The notes: a model not told the origin generated them from the letters alone. A stretch of DNA of 64,000 nucleotides from Nocardia abscessus (GCF_015477775.1 NZ_JADLQO010000006.1:310001-374000), one strand, 5' to 3'. Shown: positions 1-7,565, counted from the first letter of the stretch. A program made the numbers and translations.

Positions 1-1
1 G

Positions 2-271
2 TCGCACACCGAGTCTTTCCTGGACCAGGTGATGTGGTTGGGCAACCGGGTGTTCGCGCAGAACGCCGCGATGGGTGCGCTGCCGACGCTGTACGCCGCG
101 ACCGCCGACGTGCAGCCCGGCGGCTACTACGGGCCGACCGGACTCGGCGGCATGCGCGGCTACCCCGGGCCGTCCGGATCGTCGAAAGCGTCCAGGGACG
201 AGAAGGTCGCGGCGGATCTGTGGGAGCTGTCGGAGAAGCTGACCGGCGTCACTTACACCTTCACCGAATAA
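2..271 (+). CDS. Short-chain dehydrogenase/reductase, C-terminal fragment (5' end outside window)
   Basis: Only the last 89 codons are present; the frame is open from base 2 and ends in TAA at 269-271. The visible part has the late SDR segment: a helix rich in Ala and Leu, followed by a Gly/Tyr-rich stretch (GGYYGPTGLGG) and a charged helical tail. This arrangement is seen at the end of retinol-dehydrogenase or protochlorophyllide-reductase-like SDR proteins. The Rossmann motif and the YxxxK active site lie upstream of the window and cannot be checked, so substrate and cofactor are unknown. The next gene starts 132 bases later behind its own promoter, so the two are probably not one operon. 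Confidence 0.6.
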   Translation, partial: SHTESFLDQVMWLGNRVFAQNAAMGALPTLYAATADVQPGGYYGPTGLGGMRGYPGPSGSSKASRDEKVAADLWELSEKLTGVTYTFTE

Positions 272-336
272 GCGGCCTTCACGAAATAAGCGCCACTTCA
301 CCTCTCTGGCACTGTGATCCACGTCTCACGGTCCGC

Positions 337-363
337 TGTCACACTCCGGCGTACCGCGTCGTC
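337..363 (+). promoter_or_regulatory. ECF41-type sigma factor promoter
   Basis: TGTCACA at 337-343 is followed by exactly 16 bases and CGTC at 360-363. This is the promoter form reported for ECF41 sigma factors (TGTCACA-N16-CGTC). It lies about 40 bases before the AhpD-like gene at 404. An ECF41 sigma gene is present at 3621-4532, and the family typically controls a carboxymuconolactone decarboxylase-type gene. The sequence match is direct; the assignment to that sigma factor is inference. Confidence 0.8.
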
Positions 364-403
364 CTCCTGATGAACCCACAGGGAACGACAAAGGACGGAC
401 ATC

Positions 404-874
404 ATGGAACAGCGCTTCGAACTCTTCACCAACCCGGTCGGCGGCAGCTTCGTCAAGCGACTGACGATGGCCTCGAAGGTGATCAACGATTCCACCCTGC
501 CCGCCGCGACGTATGAATTGGTGAAGATCCGCGCCAGCCAGATCAACGGCTGCGGCTACTGCACCGACATGCACACCAAGGACGCCGCGCACGCGGGCGA
601 GACCTCCGTGCGGCTCAACCTGATCGCCGCGTGGCACGAGGCCACCGTCTTCACCGAGGCCGAGCGCGCCGCGCTGGCGCTCACCGAGGAGGCCACCCGG
701 ATCGGCGACGGCCGCGCGGTCAGCGACGCGGTGTGGCAGGAAGTGCGCAAGCACTACGACGACGACCAGATCGCTGCCCTCATCGCCGCCATCGCGATGA
801 TCAACGCCTGGAACCGGATGAACGTCATCGCCCGCACCCCGGCGGGTAGTTACGTGCCCGGCCAGTGGGGGTGA
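404..874 (+). CDS. Carboxymuconolactone decarboxylase / AhpD-like family protein
   Basis: The 156-residue protein has the AhpD-like core with a Cys50-Gly-Tyr-Cys53 pair followed by His57, the redox cysteine arrangement of the alkylhydroperoxidase AhpD superfamily. These small helical proteins usually oligomerise and either reduce peroxides through the CxxC pair or act in related redox chemistry; true decarboxylase activity is unlikely when CxxC is present. It is cytosolic, with no signal peptide. The ATG at 404 follows an AAAGGA-like site. The ECF41 promoter at 337-363 predicts control by the SigJ-like factor at 3621. In most genomes the two genes are neighbours; here they are separated by aroF, a methyltransferase and an acetyltransferase. 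The physiological substrate cannot be read from sequence. Confidence 0.88.
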   Translation: MEQRFELFTNPVGGSFVKRLTMASKVINDSTLPAATYELVKIRASQINGCGYCTDMHTKDAAHAGETSVRLNLIAAWHEATVFTEAERAALALTEEATRIGDGRAVSDAVWQEVRKHYDDDQIAALIAAIAMINAWNRMNVIARTPAGSYVPGQWG

Positions 875-955
875 GCCCGAATCTCCAGGCCCGACCGCGA
901 GCCTCGAGAGAGCCGCGACACGCCGCGCCAAGGCGTGGCGTATCTAACAGAGTCG

Positions 956-984
956 TTCACCGATCGGTTGCGGGCTGGTACTGT
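956..984 (+). promoter_or_regulatory. SigA-type promoter for the aroF leader transcript
   Basis: TTCACC at 956-961 and TACTGT at 979-984 are separated by 17 bases. Transcription would begin around 991-992, which is where the GTG of the leader peptide lies, so the leader would be translated from a leaderless mRNA. Sequence match only; no start site has been mapped. Confidence 0.65.
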
Positions 985-991
985 CCCCGAC

Positions 992-1063
992 GTGCAGCGC
1001 GTGTATTTCTGGTTTAGCAAGCCGGCCCTGGGTGGGCTGGTCTGCGGCAACCGCGTGCGCTGA
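992..1063 (+). CDS. Aromatic leader peptide (Tyr-Phe-Trp-Phe) of an attenuator
   Basis: A 23-codon frame starts at GTG 992 and stops at TGA 1061-1063. Codons 5-8 (1004-1015) read Tyr-Phe-Trp-Phe in a row, an unusual run that covers all three aromatic end products. The gene downstream makes DAHP, the first committed step to those amino acids. No Shine-Dalgarno sequence precedes the GTG; the -10 hexamer ends 7 bases upstream, so the mRNA is probably leaderless. A second in-frame GTG at 1001 is possible. Leader peptides of this sort control trp and aro genes by ribosome stalling in other actinobacteria. Function is inferred from codon content, position and the hairpins that follow. Confidence 0.8.
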   Translation: MQRVYFWFSKPALGGLVCGNRVR

Positions 1064-1110
1064 CTGACTTCCACCCCGAGCCGGACGATGACCGGCTCGA
1101 CGGGATTTCT
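1034..1110 (+). promoter_or_regulatory. Attenuator: alternative antiterminator and terminator hairpins before aroF
   Basis: The terminator is GAGCCGG (1078-1084) paired with CCGGCTC (1092-1098), extended by CCC 1075-1077 with GGG 1102-1104 across a small bulge and followed by ATTTCT (1105-1110). A competing helix pairs 1034-1042 with 1090-1098, nine pairs including two G-U. A ribosome stalled on the aromatic codons (1004-1015) would leave 1034-1042 free and so block the terminator; a ribosome running to the stop codon at 1061 would cover or disrupt the antiterminator arm. The pairing was found by eye and not energy-scored. Confidence 0.65.
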
Positions 1111-1148
1111 CCTCCGTGGGTCGGCCTCGAGAAAAGGAAACCCACGAC

Positions 1149-2240
1149 ATGACAACCGCAGCCGACGTCGACGCGCGGCATTCCGATCTGGACGATCAAC
1201 GCACCCTCAACATCAGCCCGCTGCGTTCGCCGGCTGAGGTGCGTCGCGTGCACCCGATCACCGATGCACTCGCCGACACTGTCCGTGCGGGGCGCAAAGC
1301 CACCGTCGACGTGCTGAACGGCGCGGACGATCGCCTGATGGTGATCGTCGGCCCGTGCTCCGTGCACGACCCCGCCGCCGCGCTGGACTACGCGCGCCGC
1401 CTCGCGGCGAAGGCCGCCGAACTCGACGACCGGCTGCACGTGGTGATGCGGGTCTACTTCGAGAAGCCGCGTACCAGCCTGGGCTGGAAGGGCCTGATCA
1501 ACGACCCGCACCTGGACGGCTCGTTCGACGTCAACACCGGACTGGGCTTCGGACGCAAGCTGCTGGTCGACATCACCGCGCTCGGTCTCCCGGTGGCCTG
1601 TGAGTTCCTGGACCCCATCACTCCGCAGTACATCGCGGACCTGGTGGCCTACGGCGCGATCGGCGCGCGCACCGCGGCCAGCCAGGTGCACCGCCAGCTC
1701 AGCAGCGCGCTGTCGATGCCGGTCGGAATCAAGAACGGCACCGACGGCGACGTCCAGGTGGCGGTGGACGGTGTGCGCGCCGCGGCGGCCAGCCACGTGT
1801 TCCCCGGCACCGACCTCGACGGCCGCTCCGCGCTCATCCGTACCACCGGCAATCCGGATTGCCACGTGATCCTGCGCGGCGGCAGCAACGGCCCGAACTA
1901 CGACGCGGCGTCGGTCGCCGAGGCGTGCCTGCGGCTGGAGAAAGCGTCCCTGCCGCAGCGGATCGTGGTGGACGCCAGCCACGGCAACAGCAACAAGGAC
2001 CACAACAAGCAGGTCGACGTGGTCACCGATATCGCGCGGCGGCTGGCGGCGGGCGAGGCGGCAGTCGTCGGCGTCATGCTGGAGAGCTTCCTGGTCGCGG
2101 GACGCCAGGACCTCACCCTCGGCCGTGCCGACGAGCTCACCTACGGACAGTCCATCACCGACGCCTGCCTGGACTGGGAGACCACCGCGAGCCAGCTGGA
2201 CCGTCTGGCCGAAGCGGTGGGGCAGCGCCGCGAGCGCTGA
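1149..2240 (+). CDS. aroF: 3-deoxy-7-phosphoheptulonate (DAHP) synthase, type I
   Basis: Condenses phosphoenolpyruvate and erythrose 4-phosphate to DAHP, entering the shikimate pathway in the cytosol. The 363-residue length and conserved blocks match the E. coli AroF/G/H class: VIVGPCSVHD, YFEKPRTSLGWKG, the CEFLDP segment, GIKNGTDG, and VDASHGNSNKDH near the C-terminus. M. tuberculosis relies on a type II enzyme, so this is the other class. ATG 1149 is preferred over an in-frame GTG at 1116 because AAAGGA lies about nine bases upstream and the extra residues are basic and atypical. Expression is probably set by the leader peptide and hairpins at 992-1110. A separate feedback site cannot be judged from sequence alone. 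Confidence 0.95.
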   Translation: MTTAADVDARHSDLDDQRTLNISPLRSPAEVRRVHPITDALADTVRAGRKATVDVLNGADDRLMVIVGPCSVHDPAAALDYARRLAAKAAELDDRLHVVMRVYFEKPRTSLGWKGLINDPHLDGSFDVNTGLGFGRKLLVDITALGLPVACEFLDPITPQYIADLVAYGAIGARTAASQVHRQLSSALSMPVGIKNGTDGDVQVAVDGVRAAAASHVFPGTDLDGRSALIRTTGNPDCHVILRGGSNGPNYDAASVAEACLRLEKASLPQRIVVDASHGNSNKDHNKQVDVVTDIARRLAAGEAAVVGVMLESFLVAGRQDLTLGRADELTYGQSITDACLDWETTASQLDRLAEAVGQRRER

Positions 2241-2352
2241 TCCGTCCGACGGGCCGCTCGAGCCGACGGTGCCGCGCGGCACGACCGGTATGGGTCGCGG
2301 CGAAGGCGCACGCGCTCACGCCGGCGTGCGGACGGCCGTCGGTCGAGCACCG

Positions 2353-2892
2353 TCAGCGGCAGAGCACACCCAGTAGGTCGCCGGACGAGATGGCGCGGAC
2401 ATCGAAACCCGCGTCGGTCAGGTGTTCGGTCAGCCGGGGTAGCGGCGGCTTCGGGCTGGTCGGGTCCGCAGCGTCGGGCCGGCCGTAGCCGTAGAAGAGG
2501 CCCAGCGTTCCTCCGGGCGCCAGCAACTGCCGGATCAGGGCGAGTTCGGCGGTGGGGCGCTTGGTCCAGAACAGGTTGACGTTCACCGCCAGGACTTTGT
2601 CGAAACCCGCCGCGCCCAGCCCGGTCTCGCGCAGCAGCCGGTCCGGGTCCAGGTCCGCGAGCTCGGCGTGCACCAGGTGGACCCGGCCCGACGCGAGCCG
2701 CGCGGCATGCCGTTCGCCCGCGCGGGAGACCGCCGTGGCGGAGCGTTCCACGCCGACGACCGTGCCGTCGATCGCCTGCTCGGCGAGGAAGGCGATCGAA
2801 TCGCTGGAACCGGGACCGATTTCCAGCACTCGATCGGCGGGGCGTACCGCCATGGTTCGTACGATCCAGGCGAATCGCGGGTCGGCTGTCAT
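2353..2892 (-). CDS. Class I SAM-dependent methyltransferase
   Basis: The 179-residue cytosolic protein has a Rossmann methyltransferase start: VLEIGPGSSDS (motif I), then VVGVERSATAV with an acidic residue at the end of strand 2, an acidic AELADLD patch, and a post-motif segment LAPGGTLGLFYGYG. It is short, with no extra substrate domain, so the substrate could be a small molecule or protein and is not predictable. The gene is converging with aroF, 112 bases apart, and lies 9 bases downstream of the acetyltransferase on the same strand, so those two probably form an operon. The ATG at 2892 is used. Confidence 0.8.
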   Translation of the reverse strand: MTADPRFAWIVRTMAVRPADRVLEIGPGSSDSIAFLAEQAIDGTVVGVERSATAVSRAGERHAARLASGRVHLVHAELADLDPDRLLRETGLGAAGFDKVLAVNVNLFWTKRPTAELALIRQLLAPGGTLGLFYGYGRPDAADPTSPKPPLPRLTEHLTDAGFDVRAISSGDLLGVLCR

Positions 2893-2901
2893 CGGCGTGT
2901 C

Positions 2902-3513
2902 CTACGCCGGGCCGGGCGTCTGCGCGATCGGCATCCGGCCACGAGTGAACTCGGCGGGCCAGTCGTCCGCCAGGCCGGGCGGGTCGGTGCGCAGCCGGGC
3001 GGCGAACCAGTGGTCGCGGCGTCGTCCGCGCTGGATGCTGCCCAGCCGGGACAGACCCTCGTACCGGAATCCGGCGCGGCGCGCGACCGCGGCCGAGGCG
3101 TAGTTGCCGACGAACGCGCGCCAGGCGACCCGCTCCAGGGCCAGGCCGTCGGCACGGAACCCGAACTCGCACACCAGATCGACCGCCTGGGCCATCAGGC
3201 CGCGTGACCGCTGCGACGGGACGAGCCAGAAGCCGATCTCGGCCGCGCTCTCGTCGCGTTCGCCGAGACCGATCATGCCGACGACCGGCCCGTCGGCGCG
3301 CAACCGGATCGCCCAGGTGGGGCTGCGGGCCGCCCAACCCGGGCCCACCATCTCCTCGATGAAGGTCACCGCGCTGTCTCGCACGTACGGCACCGGGATG
3401 GTCACCCACTCGGCGATATCCGGATCCTGGCAGCACTCGGTGATGGTGTCGATATCGTCCGTCGTCGGGGGCGACAGCCAGATCGTTCCGTTCGACAGCA
3501 CTTGCTGGTCCAT
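2902..3513 (-). CDS. GNAT-family N-acetyltransferase (RimJ/RimL-like)
   Basis: The 203-residue protein starts MDQQVLSNGTIWLSPP, the usual opening of RimJ-like GNAT enzymes that acetylate protein N-termini or small amines using acetyl-CoA. The conserved acetyl-CoA region is seen as IGFWLVPSQRSRGLMAQAV, and the C-terminal part carries the NYASAAVARRAGFRYEG motif typical of this branch. A longer frame continues upstream to 3657, but its extra residues are basic and overlap the divergent sigma gene, so ATG 3513 is chosen. It is transcribed divergently from the sigma gene at 3621 and is followed within 9 bases by the methyltransferase. Substrate unknown. Confidence 0.85.
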   Translation of the reverse strand: MDQQVLSNGTIWLSPPTTDDIDTITECCQDPDIAEWVTIPVPYVRDSAVTFIEEMVGPGWAARSPTWAIRLRADGPVVGMIGLGERDESAAEIGFWLVPSQRSRGLMAQAVDLVCEFGFRADGLALERVAWRAFVGNYASAAVARRAGFRYEGLSRLGSIQRGRRRDHWFAARLRTDPPGLADDWPAEFTRGRMPIAQTPGPA

Positions 3514-3620
3514 CGGGTCATGCTGCCACGGAAGGGTCCGGCGGATCATCCGGTTATCTCGCGCAAACCGGTATATGCCGCGCGGGAACGTTCCGGACCC
3601 GGACCGTAGACTTCCCCTCG

Positions 3621-4532
3621 ATGGTTGCCGCGCTGCTTTCCGACCTGTTCGAGTCACATCGGGCGCATCTGCTCTCGGTCGCCTACCGGCTGACGGGCAG
3701 CGTCGGCGATGCCGAGGACGCGGTCCAGGAGAGCTGGTTGCGCTTGGCGGGCGCCCACCAGTCCGAGATCGAAGATCTGCGGGCTTGGCTCACCACCGTG
3801 GTGACCCGCATCTGCCTGGACCGTCTGCGAAGCGCGGCGGCGCGGCGGGAAAGCTACGTGGGTCAGTGGCTGCCGGAACCCGTGGTCACCGCGCGCACGC
3901 CGTCGAGCGCCCCCGACCCGCTGGAAGCGGTGGTGCGCAAGCAGGAGTGCCGGTTCGCGGCGCTGATCGTGCTGGACACCCTGACGCCGCCGCAACGCGT
4001 GGCCTTCGTACTGCACGACGGGCTGTCGGTGCCGTTCGACGAGATCGCCGACATCCTCGGCGTTTCGGCCGACGCGGCGCGACAGCTGGCGGTGCGTGCT
4101 CGCAAGGCGGTCACGCAGACGCCGCAGCCGGTGCCGGATGCCGAGCACGAGGCCGCCGTCGTGCGTTTCCTCACCGCGCTGAGTTCCGGTGACGTGGCCG
4201 CCGTCGCGGCGGCGCTGCATCCGGACGCGGTGATGATCGGTGATGCCAACGGCACCACCGCCACCGCGATCAACGTGCTGCACGGCGCGGATCGCATCGC
4301 CCGGTTCTACCTGGGCTTGGTGCGTAAGTACGGCTTCGAGGACGCGTCGCCGGACTTCGAAATCGTCTCGGTCAACGGGCAATTGGGACTCGCGGTCCAG
4401 GCGCGGCCGGCGCAGGAAGGCCGGAGCGGTTATCCCGCGCGTGTAGTCGGCTTCACGGTGCGTGACGGACTGGTTTGGGGTACTTACGATCTCGCGAATC
4501 CAGCCAAACTGGGCGGGATTCGTCTGGGTTGA
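3621..4532 (+). CDS. sigJ: ECF41-group sigma factor with fused SnoaL-like domain (SigJ-like)
   Basis: The 303-residue protein has sigma region 2 (about residues 5-75), a linker with the ECF41 signature Trp83-Leu-Pro-Glu-Pro87, region 4 (about 110-160) and a C-terminal SnoaL-like domain (about 175-300) that replaces a separate anti-sigma factor. In the family, this domain modulates promoter binding through a DGGGR motif and a C-terminal NPDKL motif. Here the second is NPAKL (293-297), but the first is altered to Asp-Ala-Asn-Gly-Thr (208-212). M. tuberculosis SigJ is the nearest known relative. The predicted target promoter is at 337-363, before the AhpD-like gene. A -10-like TAGACT sits just before the start. 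The inducing signal is unknown. Confidence 0.9.
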   Translation: MVAALLSDLFESHRAHLLSVAYRLTGSVGDAEDAVQESWLRLAGAHQSEIEDLRAWLTTVVTRICLDRLRSAAARRESYVGQWLPEPVVTARTPSSAPDPLEAVVRKQECRFAALIVLDTLTPPQRVAFVLHDGLSVPFDEIADILGVSADAARQLAVRARKAVTQTPQPVPDAEHEAAVVRFLTALSSGDVAAVAAALHPDAVMIGDANGTTATAINVLHGADRIARFYLGLVRKYGFEDASPDFEIVSVNGQLGLAVQARPAQEGRSGYPARVVGFTVRDGLVWGTYDLANPAKLGGIRLG

Positions 4533-4849
4533 GCCGCACCAGGCCGCCGCCCGGTGGGGATCGGCCGGGACGCTGACGGACCCGGCCGGTTCCCGTGGAC
4601 GCCCCGGCTCCCGGCCAGGGGACGAGCCAACGCCCCGCTCCGGTGTCCAGGAGTCGAATCGGGTGCCTGCGATCGAGTCGTGCGGCACCTGCCGCAGCAT
4701 TTCGATGCGTGTCCGGCGACCTCCGATGTGGCGGGGGCTTCGCGCGATCGGATCGAGATGGGAGGCTATGAACGCCCCTGCCGAGGAACCCGCTACCAGC
4801 GGGTTTGTGCGGGAGAACACGCGAAGGTGGGCTGAGCTAGTCTCCGGTT
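4533..4849 (+). other. Intergenic region without a recognisable gene
   Basis: About 317 bases between the sigma factor and dapC. No convincing frame, hairpin or repeat was found. TAGTCT at about 4838-4843 lies seven bases before the dapC ATG, so dapC may be transcribed as a leaderless mRNA. The rest holds nothing I can name. Confidence 0.5.
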
Positions 4850-6016
4850 ATGCCCTCGCGACATCAGACCGTTGCCCGCCTGCGTCCCTTCGCCTCCACG
4901 ATCTTCGCCGAGATGACCGAGCTCGCCGTCCGGCACGACGCGGTCAACTTGGGGCAGGGGTTCCCCGACACCGACGGGCCCGCGAGCATGCTCGAAGTAG
5001 CGCGGCGCGCCATCGCGGACGGTCTCAACCAGTACCCGCCCGGGCGTGGCATGCCGGTGCTGCGCCGAGCCGTCGCCGCCGACCGCGCCCGGCGCTACGG
5101 GACCGAGTACGACCCGGACACACAGGTGCTGGTGACGGTGGGGGCGACCGAGGCGATCAGCGCGGCGGTGCTGGGCCTGGTCGAGCCCGGCGAGGAGGTC
5201 GTGCTGATCGAGCCGTACTACGACTCGTATGCCGCGGCGGTGGCGCTGGCAGGCGCTCGGCGGCGCACGGCTCGGCTGGTGGCCGACGGAGACCGCTTCG
5301 TGCTGGACCTGGACAGCCTGCGCGCCGCGATCACTCCGGCCACCCGGATGCTCGTCGTCAACTCCCCGCACAATCCGACCGGCACGGTGCTGGGGCGCCC
5401 GGACCTGCTGGCGATCGCCGAGATCGCCTGCGAGCACGATCTTCTGGTGCTCACCGACGAGGTCTACGAGCACCTGGTCTACGACGGTGCCGAACACATC
5501 GGTCTGGCTACCCTGCCCGGCATGGCCGAGCGCACGATCGTGGTGTCCAGTGCCGCGAAGACGTTCAGCGTCACCGGGTGGAAGACCGGGTGGGCCTGCG
5601 GGCCCGCGAATTTGATCGATGGCGTGCTCGCGGCCAAGCAGTTCATGACGTTCGTGGCGGGCGGGCCGTTCCAGCCGGCCGTGGCGCACGCGATCGACCA
5701 CGAGCTGGGCTGGGTCGGCGAGCTGCGGAACGCGTTGTCCGAGAAGCGGCTCCGTCTTTCCGCGGCACTCAGCGACACCGGTCTGCGGGTGTATCCGAGC
5801 GCGGGCGGCTACTTCGTCGTCGCCGACATCACCCCGCTCGGCGCCGCCGACGGACTGACGTTCTGCCGGGAACTGCCGAAGCGTCTCGGGGTGGCGGCGG
5901 TGCCGGTCAGCGTGTTCGCCGACGACACCGCCGCGTGGAACCACCTGGTGCGTTTCACCTTCTGCAAGCGGGACGAGACGCTGGACGAGGGCGTGCGCCG
6001 GTTGCGTCACGGCTGA
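4850..6016 (+). CDS. dapC: N-succinyldiaminopimelate aminotransferase-like class I aminotransferase
   Basis: The 388-residue PLP enzyme of fold type I is very like M. tuberculosis DapC (Rv0858c), which makes N-succinyl-L,L-2,6-diaminopimelate for lysine and peptidoglycan synthesis. Visible marks are NLGQGFPDTDGP near the N-terminus, GATEAI, NSPHNPTG, TDEVYEHL, the PLP-binding Lys237 in SSAAKTFSVTGWKTG, and the closing VRFTFCKRDETLDE. Proteins of this branch can also act as methionine or kynurenine aminotransferases, so the in vivo substrate is inferred from the mycobacterial orthologue. ATG 4850 is supported by a -10-like hexamer immediately upstream. It lies at the start of a block with conserved order to Rv0858c onward. 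Confidence 0.88.
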   Translation: MPSRHQTVARLRPFASTIFAEMTELAVRHDAVNLGQGFPDTDGPASMLEVARRAIADGLNQYPPGRGMPVLRRAVAADRARRYGTEYDPDTQVLVTVGATEAISAAVLGLVEPGEEVVLIEPYYDSYAAAVALAGARRRTARLVADGDRFVLDLDSLRAAITPATRMLVVNSPHNPTGTVLGRPDLLAIAEIACEHDLLVLTDEVYEHLVYDGAEHIGLATLPGMAERTIVVSSAAKTFSVTGWKTGWACGPANLIDGVLAAKQFMTFVAGGPFQPAVAHAIDHELGWVGELRNALSEKRLRLSAALSDTGLRVYPSAGGYFVVADITPLGAADGLTFCRELPKRLGVAAVPVSVFADDTAAWNHLVRFTFCKRDETLDEGVRRLRHG

Positions 6017-6067
6017 TTCGCAAACCTTGCCGTGAACTGTCAGGTTTCGGTGGCAACCTTGCCTGGC

Positions 6068-6619
6068 ATGGCTACCCAGTACTACACCGCAACCAGTCTG
6101 GACGGATACCTCGCCGATCCGGACAACTCACTGACCTGGCTGTTCGAGGTGGACGGCGCGGACGAGGCGCAGGCGAGCACGGCGGGCTTCCTCGCCCGGG
6201 TCGGCGCCCTGTGCATGGGGGCGACCACCTACGAGTGGATGGTGGCCAACGATTCGCCGGAGAACTGGCACACCTACTACGGCGACCTACCGTGCTGGGT
6301 GTTCACCCACCGGGAGTTGCCCGCGATACCCGGTGCGAATCTCCGGTTCGTGTCGGGGACGGTCGAGTCGGTGCACCAGGAGATGGCGCGCGCGGCCGGT
6401 GACCGCAATATCTGGATCGTCGGCGGCGGGGACCTGGCCGGGCAATTCGCCGACGCCGGGTTGCTCGACGACGTCATGGTGAGCATCGTGCCGGTGACCC
6501 TGGGCGCGGGCGCACCGCTGCTGCCGCGGCGCATCCTGTCCACCCGGATGCGCCTCGTCGGCGTCGAGCAGGCCGGTCAATTCGCCGAATTGCACTATCG
6601 CCTCGCGGGCCCGCACTGA
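6068..6619 (+). CDS. Dihydrofolate reductase-fold (RibD C-terminal-like) protein
   Basis: The 183-residue cytosolic protein begins with the YYTATSLDGYLADPDNS signature of the RibD-C/YyaP group, followed by a catalytic-fold core with GATTYEWM and WIVGGGDLAGQF. These proteins share the dihydrofolate reductase fold and bind NADPH, but most stand-alone members have no proven reaction; they are not the folate enzyme. ATG 6068 is chosen over an upstream in-frame ATG at 6032 because the signature begins directly after it. The gene lies 51 bases after dapC on the same strand, so cotranscription is possible. The next gene converges on it. Confidence 0.85.
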   Translation: MATQYYTATSLDGYLADPDNSLTWLFEVDGADEAQASTAGFLARVGALCMGATTYEWMVANDSPENWHTYYGDLPCWVFTHRELPAIPGANLRFVSGTVESVHQEMARAAGDRNIWIVGGGDLAGQFADAGLLDDVMVSIVPVTLGAGAPLLPRRILSTRMRLVGVEQAGQFAELHYRLAGPH

Positions 6620-6652
6620 GCCGAGCAGCCGCCGCACCGGCCTCACATCGGC

Positions 6653-7288
6653 TCAGGCCGGTGTGGGGCGGGTGCGGTCGGTGGCCAGCAGGACGGCGAT
6701 CGCGCCGAGCATCGTGCCGGTGAGATAGCGCTGGACGCGCAGCCACAGCGGGCGGCCGGTGACCAATGTCGCCAGCCCGCCCGCGCCGAGCACGATCAGG
6801 CCGTTCACGGTGAGCGCGACCGCGATCTGCACCGCGCCCAGGCACAGACTCTGCAACCAGACCTTGCCGTGCTCCGGCGTGACGAACTGCGGGATCAGCG
6901 CCATGTACATGATCGCGATCTTCGGATTCAGCAGATTGGTGACCAGCCCCATCGTGAACAGCCGTCGTGTGGGATCCGCGGACAGCGCCGTGGGCGTGAA
7001 CACCGAGACACCGCCCGGCCGCACCGCCTGCCAGGCCAGCCATCCGAGATACGCGGCGCCCGCCAGCTTCACCGCCAGATACAGCCCGGGGACCACCGCG
7101 AACACGGCCGTGATCCCCGCCGTCGCCGCCGCCAGATACACCCCGAACCCAGCCGCCACCCCCGCCAGCGACACCAACCCGGCCCGCCGCCCCTGCGACA
7201 CCGTCCGCGACACCAGATACATCATGTTCGGCCCCGGCGTGAGAACCATCCCCAACGCCGCCACCGCAACCCCCGCCACCGCCGCCAT
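6653..7288 (-). CDS. LysE/RhtB-family amino-acid exporter
   Basis: The 211-residue integral membrane protein has about six hydrophobic segments. The first carries the family mark LTPGPNMMYLVSRTVSQGRRAG, a Pro-Gly-Pro motif followed by a basic cytosolic loop. A second family mark, NLLNPKIAIMYMALIPQF, lies in the middle. LysE/RhtB proteins export lysine, threonine, homoserine or related amino acids using the membrane potential; the exact substrate is not predictable. ATG 7288 is preferred over an upstream extension whose residues are Gly/Thr-rich and not membrane-like. A second member of the family lies at 12492-13130, only moderately similar. Confidence 0.9.
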   Translation of the reverse strand: MAAVAGVAVAALGMVLTPGPNMMYLVSRTVSQGRRAGLVSLAGVAAGFGVYLAAATAGITAVFAVVPGLYLAVKLAGAAYLGWLAWQAVRPGGVSVFTPTALSADPTRRLFTMGLVTNLLNPKIAIMYMALIPQFVTPEHGKVWLQSLCLGAVQIAVALTVNGLIVLGAGGLATLVTGRPLWLRVQRYLTGTMLGAIAVLLATDRTRPTPA

Positions 7289-7385
7289 CTCGATCACCCC
7301 CCGATCCTCACCCGCCCCACCGCCCCCTGTCGCGGTCCACTTCACACCCGCTGGCCGGGGAGCGGTCTATCCGCTCGAGTGACAG

Positions 7386-7565
7386 CTACCGCGTGCCGTC
7401 GCTGAGGTCGTTGTCCGTGAGACGTGACTCGATCCCCTCGACGAGGCCGGTGAGCGTGCTCGGTCGCAGTGCTCGCATTCGATACTGCGGACATGAGATA
7501 TCTGAGTCTCCGGGGAAAACATCCGCGGCTACTCGGTGACTGCGAAATTCGTATGTGGCGATCAT
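7386..7565 (-). CDS. Possible small protein of 59 residues, or gene remnant, in a 476-base gap
   Basis: An open frame of 59 codons runs from ATG 7565 to TAG 7386-7388 in the gap 7289-7764. The second half (from MRALRPSTLTGLVEGIES) has the GC-rich third positions of real genes here, while the first half does not, and the RPSTLTGLVE run recalls a winged-helix recognition helix. That could mean the C-terminus of a decayed regulator. Upstream on the same strand, TTCCCA and TAGAGT are 18 bases apart and could form a promoter, but no ribosome site is clear. No homologue is recognised. The remainder of the gap holds only the upstream region of the next gene. Confidence 0.25.
   Translation of the reverse strand: MIATYEFRSHRVAADVFPGDSDISCPQYRMRALRPSTLTGLVEGIESRLTDNDLSDGTR

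Noticed and set aside
2255..2347. Long-range inverted similarity downstream of aroF
   Set aside because: Arms are imperfect and about 60 bases apart, without a T run; not convincing as a terminator.
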